This document shows, one piece after another, positions 58,556 to 64,000 of a stretch of DNA of 64,000 bases; within the stretch, counting starts at the first letter, position 1, and each line of letters opens with the position of its first letter. The position numbers and the translations under genes were made by a program. The notes beneath the pieces were generated by a model. It was not told where the DNA came from. It worked only from the letters and a program-made list of their open reading frames with translations, and did not search any database. Source of the DNA: Hymenobacter rubidus (GTDB lineage Bacteria > Bacteroidota > Bacteroidia > Cytophagales > Hymenobacteraceae); contig NZ_JAERQF010000007.1 in NCBI RefSeq assembly GCF_016734815.1, positions 121,599 to 185,598 of the forward strand, read 5' to 3'.

Positions 58556-59500
58556 ATGAAAAACTTCACCTCCTTCGCCGATGCCGGCGACTACAAAGCC
58601 CTGTTGCAGCAAGCGCTAGAAATCAAGGCCAACCCCTATGGCTACCAGCACATCGGACGCAACAAAACCGTCGGCCTCATCTTCTTCAACCCTAGCCTGC
58701 GCACCCGCCTCAGCTCGGTGAAGGCGGCCTACAACATGGGCGCGCAAGCCTGGGTGCTCAACGCCGGCGCCGACTCCTGGACCCTGGAAATGGCCGACGG
58801 CGCGGTGATGAACGGCGGCACCCAGGAGCACATCAAGGACGCCATCGCGGTGATGAGCCAGTACTGCGACGTGCTGGGCGTGCGCACCTTCCCCACCCTT
58901 AAGGACAAGGCTGAGGACTACGGCGAGGTCGTGTTCAATAAGATTCTGCAGTACGCCACCGTGCCCGTCATCAGCCTAGAAAGCGCCACCCTGCACCCGT
59001 TGCAGTCGTTCGCCGACCTCATCACGGTGGCCGAAACCAAGCAGAAGGAGCGCGTGAAAGTAGTGCTTACCTGGGCCCCGCACGTGCGCGCCCTGCCCCA
59101 GTGCGTGCCCAATTCCTTCTGCGACTGGTTCTCGGAAATCGACTGGGTCGACTTCGTCATCACCCACCCCGAGGGCTACGAGCTGGACCCCAAATTCACC
59201 AAAGGCGCCCGCATCGAGTACGACCAAAAGAAAGCCCTCGAAGGCGCCGACTACGTGCAGGCCAAGAACTGGAGCAGCTACCTCGACTACGGCCAGGTGC
59301 TGGGCAACGACCCCGCTTGGATGCTCACCCCCGAGCACATGGCCCTGACCGACGGCGCCAAATTCCTGCACTGCCTGCCCGTGCGCCGCAACGTGGAAGT
59401 GTCCGACGCCGTGCTCGACGCGCCTGGCTCGCTCATCATCCAGGAAGCCGGCAACCGCACCATCTCCATGCAAACCGTGCTGCACGAACTGCTGAAGTAG
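58556..59500 (+). CDS. argF': N-acetylornithine (or N-succinylornithine) carbamoyltransferase
   Basis: 314 residues. The carbamoyl-phosphate motif is FFNPSLRTR (in place of the STRTR of ordinary OTCase), and TLHPLQSFADL and HCLPVRRNVEVSD follow, all typical of the acyl-ornithine group. It transfers a carbamoyl group to N-acylornithine, giving N-acylcitrulline. The loop NGGTQEHI has Gln at residue 90; from memory, the equivalent residue is Glu in the acetyl-specific Xanthomonas enzyme and Pro in the succinyl-specific Bacteroides one, so the acyl group used here is open. Located just after carB. Confidence 0.92.
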   Translation: MKNFTSFADAGDYKALLQQALEIKANPYGYQHIGRNKTVGLIFFNPSLRTRLSSVKAAYNMGAQAWVLNAGADSWTLEMADGAVMNGGTQEHIKDAIAVMSQYCDVLGVRTFPTLKDKAEDYGEVVFNKILQYATVPVISLESATLHPLQSFADLITVAETKQKERVKVVLTWAPHVRALPQCVPNSFCDWFSEIDWVDFVITHPEGYELDPKFTKGARIEYDQKKALEGADYVQAKNWSSYLDYGQVLGNDPAWMLTPEHMALTDGAKFLHCLPVRRNVEVSDAVLDAPGSLIIQEAGNRTISMQTVLHELLK

Positions 59501-59511
59501 CTGCTAGCCAT

Positions 59512-59600
59512 TGTCATCCTGAGCGCAGCGAAGGACCTTATTACGTTCGAAAAGCAGTTGTTCAGCTGTGATAAGGTCCTTCGCTGCGCTCAGGATGACA
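59512..59600. repeat. Palindromic repeat, family B copy 2
   Basis: Arms TGTCATCCTGAGCGCAGCG then AAGGACCTTAT, perfect over about 30 bp. Twelve bp after argF'. Confidence 0.88.
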
Positions 59601-59670
59601 GTCGGTTTTTGCTTTGCCAATTTCAGAAACAACTAATCAAAACCTGGCGGCAGCTGGACCCATCAAAACG

Positions 59671-59706
59671 AAAGCGCCCCATCCTGTTTTCAGAATGGGG
59701 CGCTTT
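59671..59706. terminator. Hairpin downstream of argF' and tRNA-Lys
   Basis: AAAGCGCCCCAT / ATGGGGCGCTTT with a mismatched inner part (CTG / AG). T run is short. It sits 5 bp past the tRNA-Lys 3' end on the minus strand and may end both transcripts. Confidence 0.65.
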
Positions 59707-59710
59707 GCTG

Positions 59711-59783
59711 TGATCCCGCTGGGATTCGAACCCAGGACCCGTACATTAAAAGTGTACTGCTCTACCAGCTGAGCTACAGAATC
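59711..59783 (-). tRNA. tRNA-Lys (anticodon TTT)
   Basis: 73 nt without encoded CCA. Acceptor GATTCTG / CGGGATC (two G.U), D arm GCTC-AGCTGGTA-GAGC, anticodon arm GTACA-CTTTTAA-TGTAC, variable GGGTC, T arm CTGGG-TTCGAAT-CCCAG, discriminator A. All standard positions are kept. It is a useful normal reference for the permuted modules in the Y RNA-like array. Confidence 0.98.
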
Positions 59784-59915
59784 GGTACCTTGTCACTTCA
59801 AAAGGCGATACCTTTTTTGTGGGCACAAAAGTACGACGACCTCCCGAATTACACAACCTTGATTCAAAAAAAAGTCTCTTTTCTTCCAGTGCGGCCTCTT
59901 TTGCTGGGATTAATC

Positions 59916-60626
59916 ATGCTGCCTATCTGGGCATTGGGTGCAAAAGGGCCTGAAAAAAAAACCTCAGTTGCGGCCAAGGTTGGTTCGCCCTTAAGCCTGC
60001 GTATGGCCGATTCACTCTTTGCCGCGGGCCAATACGCCGCGGCGGCTCCCGTGTATCACCAGCAGGTATGGGGGCAACAGCGGGTATCGGCCGCGCTGCT
60101 GCTCAAAATGGCGTACGCGCAGCAGCAGCTAGGGCATTACCCGGCCGCCCTGCTTTATTTGAGCTTTGCGCAGGCCAGGCAGCCGCGGGTGCATACCTGG
60201 CGGCAAATGGCGGCGCTGGCGGCCCAACACCGGCTGGTGGGCTACCCGGCTACCTGGCAGCAGGAATTGCGCGTACAGGCGCAGCGCTACTATTACCCCG
60301 GCTTGCAGGCGCTGCTGGCGGGCGCAGTGGTGGGCGCCATCTGGCTGCTGTGGCGCCGGGGGCCGCGCGGCGCCTGGCTGGGCTATGCGGCGTATGTGGC
60401 GCTGCTGGGGACTTACCTGCACGCCCTGCGGCCGGTGCCCGCGGGCCTGGTGGCGCGTTCGGGGGCGGCCCTGATGGCGGGACCGGGGGCCGGCGCGGCC
60501 TGGCTGAGCACGGCTGCCCTGGGCGACCGGCTGCCGGTGTTGGGACGCCAGGACATCTGGTACCGCGTGGAGTGGCAACGGCGAGTAGCCTTTGTGCGGG
60601 CCGCCGACCTGCTGGTGGTGGAATAA
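59916..60626 (+). CDS. TPR and SH3-type membrane protein, BatE-like
   Basis: About 236 residues. A signal or membrane segment (LPIWALGAKG region) is followed by a tetratricopeptide-like part (ADSLFAAGQYAAAAPVYHQQ and LLKMAYAQQQLGHYPAALLYL), two membrane spans (LQALLAGAVVGAIWLLW and LGYAAYVALLGTYL), and a C-terminal SH3-like part (DRLPVLGRQDIWYRVEW). The order recalls BatE-type aerotolerance proteins, without other Bat genes here. The start is uncertain; ATG 59916 is the first ATG in frame. Confidence 0.65.
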   Translation: MLPIWALGAKGPEKKTSVAAKVGSPLSLRMADSLFAAGQYAAAAPVYHQQVWGQQRVSAALLLKMAYAQQQLGHYPAALLYLSFAQARQPRVHTWRQMAALAAQHRLVGYPATWQQELRVQAQRYYYPGLQALLAGAVVGAIWLLWRRGPRGAWLGYAAYVALLGTYLHALRPVPAGLVARSGAALMAGPGAGAAWLSTAALGDRLPVLGRQDIWYRVEWQRRVAFVRAADLLVVE

Positions 60627-60706
60627 CAGCGGGCGGGGCGTTAATTTATTTAACGCTCAGTCCAAGCGCTGGATGAGCCCGAATTTTCCCTTTCGCTGGG
60701 CCGTCA

Positions 60707-60738
60707 TTGCACCACTTGGCCCGATACCGGTACTTTTG
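60707..60738 (+). promoter_or_regulatory. Promoter of the MOSC gene
   Basis: TTG at 60707-60709, a 21-bp spacer and TACTTTTG at 60731-60738 match the -33/-7 consensus. The ATG follows 5 bp later, so the mRNA would be nearly leaderless. Confidence 0.6.
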
Positions 60739-60743
60739 CGGGC

Positions 60744-61568
60744 ATGTCTGCTTCCCTCACGCTCACCGGCCTGTACCTCTACCCTGTTAAGTCCCTGGGG
60801 GGCTACGCCGTGTCCGAGGCCGAGGTAACGGCCCGCGGCCTGCGCCACGACCGCCGCTGGCTGCTAGTGGACGAGCGCAACCGCTTCCTGACGCAGCGGC
60901 AGCACCCGGAGCTGGCTTTGCTGGCGGTTACGCCGGCTTACAACGGCTTCCTGATTTCGCACCGGCAGCGGCCCGATTTGCTGCCGCTGTACATTCCTTT
61001 TGAAGCCACGCCCGACCGAACGCTGTTTGTGACGGTGTGGGACGATATTCTCTGGGCCTGGCGCGGCACCCCGGAGACCGATGCGTGGCTGGCCGAAGCC
61101 CTGGGCCGCCCTTGTCGGCTGGTTTATATGTCGGACATGGTGCGGCGCGATGTGGAGCCCGCGCTCAATCCCGAAGGCCAGCTGGTGAGCTTTGCCGATG
61201 GCTACCCGTTTCTGCTGGCGGGCGAGGCGGCGCTGGCCGATTTGAACACCCGCTTGGCCGAGCCCGTGCCCATGAACCGCTTTCGGCCCAACCTAGTGTT
61301 CGAAGGCGGGGCGGCGTATGAGGACGATGACTGGGAGCAGTTCCGCATTGGCGAGGTGCCGTTTCGGGCGGTGCGCGGCTGCGGGCGGTGCGTGCTCACC
61401 ACCATCGACCAGGCCACGGCCACCAAAAGCCCGGTGGGCGAGCCTTTGCGCACGCTGGCCACGTACCGGAAGGCTGAAAACAGTACGCTGTTTGGCCAGA
61501 ACGTGACCGGGCCCACTGCGGGACACCTGCGCATAGGCGATGCCCTAACGGTACTCAGCCGCAAGTAG
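60744..61568 (+). CDS. MOSC domain-containing protein, MTARC-like
   Basis: 274 residues. An N-terminal beta-barrel (LYLYPVKSLGGYAVSEAEV, GLRHDRRWLLVDE, FLTQRQHPELALL) precedes the MOSC domain with FADGYPFLLAGEAALADLN, RFRPNLVFEGG and the cofactor-binding VRGCGRCVLTTIDQ (Cys ligand). This is the layout of MTARC/YcbX-type molybdenum enzymes that reduce N-hydroxylated compounds. It probably works with a reductase encoded elsewhere. Confidence 0.9.
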   Translation: MSASLTLTGLYLYPVKSLGGYAVSEAEVTARGLRHDRRWLLVDERNRFLTQRQHPELALLAVTPAYNGFLISHRQRPDLLPLYIPFEATPDRTLFVTVWDDILWAWRGTPETDAWLAEALGRPCRLVYMSDMVRRDVEPALNPEGQLVSFADGYPFLLAGEAALADLNTRLAEPVPMNRFRPNLVFEGGAAYEDDDWEQFRIGEVPFRAVRGCGRCVLTTIDQATATKSPVGEPLRTLATYRKAENSTLFGQNVTGPTAGHLRIGDALTVLSRK

Positions 61569-61648
61569 AATGGCGCGGTTGCTATTGCGGCAACTCCGGG
61601 CGCCAGTGTCGCGTTTTGGCGGTTCCGGGCATTCACCGGAGCTTTTGC

Positions 61649-62326
61649 ATGGAACTTGACTTTCTGCTGGATTTTCTGGCCCGGCTCGCGGCCAATAACA
61701 ACACGGCCTGGATGGCCGCCAACCGCCCCGACTATCAGCGCGCCCGCGCCGCCTGCACCGAGCTGGTGCGCCAGCTACTGGCCCGCGTGGCAGCAACCGA
61801 CCCCGACCTGGCCAACCTAACCACCGCCGACGTGATGTTTCGGCTGCACAAAAACGACCGGGCCCACCGCGACCCCGAGCCCTACAAGCGCCGCATGGGT
61901 GCCGGCCTCAAGCTGGGCGGGCGGCACGCGCCACGGGCGGGGTATTTCCTAGCCATTCAGCCGGAGGGAAAGAGCTGGTTGGGCGCGGGCACCTTCCACC
62001 CCACGCCCGAGATGGTGACGGCCATCCGGCAGGAAATCCACTACAACGGCGAGGCGTTTCACCGGCTGCGGCAGGCGCCGGAGCTGCTGCGCTATTTTCC
62101 CGACGGGCTCGATACCACCGGCCCGCAGCTGACCCGGCCGCCGCGCGGCTACGCAACCGATGACCCCGATTTGGCTTGGCTCCGCCTGAAGACATTTGGA
62201 GCGGGTCGCTTTTATTCCGATGCCGAAGTGCTGGCGCCCGATTTTGTGGACCAATTGGTGGCGGCCATTGCGGCGGCACGCCCGCTGGTTGACTTTTTCA
62301 ATGAAGCGCTACCCAGCGCAGAGTAA
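61649..62326 (+). CDS. DUF2461 family protein
   Basis: 225 residues. The start MELDFLLDFLARLAANNNTA with AWMAANRPDYQRAR and FRLHKNDRAHRDPEPYKRRMG is diagnostic of DUF2461 (TIGR02453). YFLAIQPEGKSWLGAGTFHP and LKTFGAGRFYSDAEVL follow. The function of the family is unknown. ATG 61649 is chosen over the open upstream codons. Confidence 0.9.
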   Translation: MELDFLLDFLARLAANNNTAWMAANRPDYQRARAACTELVRQLLARVAATDPDLANLTTADVMFRLHKNDRAHRDPEPYKRRMGAGLKLGGRHAPRAGYFLAIQPEGKSWLGAGTFHPTPEMVTAIRQEIHYNGEAFHRLRQAPELLRYFPDGLDTTGPQLTRPPRGYATDDPDLAWLRLKTFGAGRFYSDAEVLAPDFVDQLVAAIAAARPLVDFFNEALPSAE

Positions 62327-62349
62327 CCGGCTGATTGGCCGTAAAAGGA

Positions 62350-62456
62350 GAACGTCATGCTGAGCGCAGCCGAAGCATCTCGCATGCATTAGTAAACCCA
62401 ATCAGATGGATTACTACCACACGCGAGATGCTTCGACTGCGCTCAGCATGACGTTC
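62350..62456. repeat. Palindromic repeat, family A copy 6
   Basis: Arms GAACGTCATGCTGAGCGCAG through CATCTCGC, around an AT-rich centre, between convergent DUF2461 and kinase genes. Confidence 0.88.
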
Positions 62457-62478
62457 TTTTTAGACTGGAGTCAGCCTG

Positions 62479-63102
62479 CTAAAACAGGCCGAACAGCGTG
62501 TTATTTATCTTGTCGATGATGGTGCCGAGGTCTTCGGGGTTGCGCACGTAGTCGAGTTCGCTCACGTCCACAATGAGGGAGCGGCCGGCGTTGTAGGTGC
62601 CAATCCACTTTTCGTAGTGCTCGTTGAGGTTCTTGAGGTATTCGATGCTGATGCTGTTCTCGTAGTCGCGGCCGCGCTTCTCAATCTGGCTGATGAGCTT
62701 GGGCAGGTCGGCGCGGAGGTAGAGCAGCAGGTCGGGCGGCGCCACCAGGTCCACCATCGACTCGAACAGGGCGTAGTAGTTGTTGTAGTCGCGGGTTTCG
62801 AGCAGGCCCGATTCGTGCAGATTGGCCGCGAAGATGTGGGCATCTTCGTAGATGGTGCGGTCCTGGATGATGCCCCGGCCGGCCTTTTGCAACTCCTTGA
62901 TGCGCTGGGTTTGGCGGAAGCGGCCGTTGAGGAAATACACCTGGAGGTGGAAGGCCCAACGGGGCATGTCGTGGTAAAAATCCTTCAGGTAGGGATTGTC
63001 ATCCACGTCTTCCAGAAAAACTTCCCAGCGAAAATGCTGAGCCAACTTATGGGCCAGCGTGGTTTTACCGGCCCCAATGTTGCCGACGATGGCAATGTGC
63101 AT
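62479..63102 (-). CDS. Deoxynucleoside kinase
   Basis: 207 residues. The P-loop GNIGAGKT (residues 7-14), the substrate motif FLEDVDDNPYL, IIQDRTIYEDAHIF (the DR[TS] catalytic pair) and the lid region KRGRDYENSI are all present. It phosphorylates deoxyadenosine/deoxyguanosine-type nucleosides; exact specificity is unclear. Monocistronic, with its own -7 box. Confidence 0.92.
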   Translation of the reverse strand: MHIAIVGNIGAGKTTLAHKLAQHFRWEVFLEDVDDNPYLKDFYHDMPRWAFHLQVYFLNGRFRQTQRIKELQKAGRGIIQDRTIYEDAHIFAANLHESGLLETRDYNNYYALFESMVDLVAPPDLLLYLRADLPKLISQIEKRGRDYENSISIEYLKNLNEHYEKWIGTYNAGRSLIVDVSELDYVRNPEDLGTIIDKINNTLFGLF

Positions 63103-63140
63103 GCGCTACGAACGAAAAAAGACGAGTGAAAGCAGAACCC

Positions 63141-63148
63141 CAAAGGTA
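63141..63148 (-). promoter_or_regulatory. Candidate -7 box for the deoxynucleoside kinase gene
   Basis: Minus strand TACCTTTG, an exact TAnnTTTG, 38 bp upstream of the ATG. Confidence 0.45.
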
Positions 63149-63227
63149 GTATCTGGGCTGAATAACAAAACGTTTATTAACCGCCTTATATATTTGACCC
63201 ATCCTATAGGTTTTGCTGCACCCTATT

Positions 63228-63701
63228 ATGGCTATGGCTTCTCCTCTGCCCACCAAGCTCCTGACCCTCGAAGACACCCACGGCGCAGCGCTGGCAGAAT
63301 ATTTTTATTACCCCAATGCCGAGCTACTGTACGTGCGCTGGCACGGGCAGCTAACGGGGGCCGAGGTAATTCGGGGCGTGCAAAACGGAGGGCGCTGGCG
63401 CAATCAGCTCACTTACTCGCTCATCCTGAACGACAAAAGCGACACTGGCGGCGACTGGAGCGACGCCCTGCCCTGGCTGCAATACGAGTGGCTGCCCCTG
63501 GCTCTGGCCGCTGGGGTGAAAGCCATGGCTTATCTGTTTTCGCCCGACCGCGAAAACCTGTTCGCCAGCCACCAATTTGTGGCCGCGCTGCGCCCGTACA
63601 TGGCCATTGAGCAGTTTGAGGATGTGCACGCCGCGCTGGCCTGGCTGCAAGCGCAGGGCGGTGGGACGCAGCCCAAAGGCCCGCTCCTGGTCCCGCAGTA
63701 A
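63228..63701 (+). CDS. Hypothetical protein, STAS/SpoIIAA-like
   Basis: 157 residues, no signal peptide. Predicted alternating strands and helices (YPNAELLYVRWHGQLTGAEVIRG-like and VKAMAYLFSPDRENLFASHQFV-like regions, given here in fragments) resemble SpoIIAA/STAS-like proteins of Bacteroidota. Function unknown. ATG 63228 or 63234 could both serve. Confidence 0.6.
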   Translation: MAMASPLPTKLLTLEDTHGAALAEYFYYPNAELLYVRWHGQLTGAEVIRGVQNGGRWRNQLTYSLILNDKSDTGGDWSDALPWLQYEWLPLALAAGVKAMAYLFSPDRENLFASHQFVAALRPYMAIEQFEDVHAALAWLQAQGGGTQPKGPLLVPQ

Positions 63702-63720
63702 GAGGCTGTCTTGTTAGGCG

Positions 63721-63925
63721 GTCATGCTGAGCGGAGCCGAAGCATCTCTACCGCAATACTACAGCCGTTTCGACGTCAGTGTACGTGCGGTCAGTAGCGC
63801 GAACTGTGTCGTTTGCGTGCCAGAACGAGCTAGCGGCGCGGGGACGCGAACTACACAGTTCGCGCTACGGTACACCAACCCCGACACCGCTCTAATTAAT
63901 TACTTGCGCGGTAGAGATGCTTCTG
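63721..63925. repeat. Composite: one palindromic repeat nested inside another
   Basis: The outer arms GAAGCATCTCTACCGC (63739-63754) and complement (63908-63923) are family A-like, and the left end adds GTCATGCTGAGCGGAGC. Inside lies an unrelated palindrome with arms TAGCGCGAACTGTGT (63795-63809) and complement (63853-63867). Confidence 0.8.
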
Positions 63926-64000
63926 TAGGCTTCCCCTCGAAGTAGGCCAGTGAAAAGTAGAGGAAAGGGGTATATTTTCTCACTCTTTCCCTACTGCCCC

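Noticed and set aside
1755..63925. Insertion sequences
   Set aside because: Many inverted repeats were seen but none encloses a transposase or has a clear target duplication.

Overview
The window looks like chromosome from a GC-rich member of the Bacteroidota, most likely a Hymenobacter-type cytophagale. The pointers are promoter elements of the form TAnnTTTG, weak or absent Shine-Dalgarno sequences, a large secreted protein with a C-terminal type IX secretion signal, DUF4270 and DUF4394 proteins, TonB-dependent iron uptake, and an arginine pathway that uses an N-acylated ornithine carbamoyltransferase. No phage, plasmid, transposase or CRISPR signature is visible.

Layout. 1-6.5 kb: a cut-off M23 peptidase, a fumarylacetoacetase-family enzyme, an M48 lipoprotein peptidase, a lipoprotein, and an Mpl-type peptidoglycan-recycling ligase with an alpha/beta hydrolase. 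6.8-9.4 kb: the replicative helicase dnaB, split by a 342-residue intein inserted right after the Walker A lysine. 9.5-25.5 kb: metabolic and envelope genes, including a TauE-type transporter, a siderophore receptor with a PepSY reductase-like protein, a flavin monooxygenase, a symporter, a dehydrogenase, fpg, an ECF sigma factor with its likely membrane partner, and a probably frameshifted membrane protein. 25.7-29.8 kb: one 1359-residue surface protein.

30.0-35.0 kb is the most unusual part. All on the minus strand lie a 133-residue protein of unknown function, a Ro60/TROVE protein (rsr), a 1.2-kb array of seven structured RNAs, and the RNA ligase rtcB. Each RNA can fold into an outer helix made by its two ends, a conserved asymmetric internal loop, an inner helix of about 8 bp, and a core. 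In five of the seven the core carries tRNA pieces in circularly permuted order (T arm, then acceptor stem, then D arm where present). Where the acceptor stem survives it is capped by a short loop, so it cannot be aminoacylated. The architecture matches bacterial YrlA-type Y RNAs, but as a diversified tandem array. A Ro60 protein that binds Y RNAs and an RNA ligase that joins broken RNA make this a probable RNA repair or surveillance locus.

36-44.6 kb: an HDAC-family deacetylase, a J-domain-like protein, a TetR regulator with a perfect operator and a hydrolase, a RecE-like nuclease domain protein, a DUF4270 and Kelch lipoprotein pair, and a small EamA transporter. 44.6-59.5 kb: a nearly complete arginine and carbamoyl-phosphate block, with argH and then the acyl-citrulline/ornithine deacylase and argB on the minus strand, and a GNAT acetyltransferase, argG, argC, argD, carA, carB and argF' on the plus strand. 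Together these make the acylated glutamate, acyl-ornithine, acyl-citrulline and argininosuccinate route plus its carbamoyl-phosphate supply. 59.7-64 kb: tRNA-Lys, a TPR/SH3 protein, a MOSC protein, a DUF2461 protein and a deoxynucleoside kinase.

Intergenic spaces carry many palindromic repeats of at least eight families without any transposase. One family (core GAGCGCAGCGAAG) occurs about ten times and tends to sit at gene ends.
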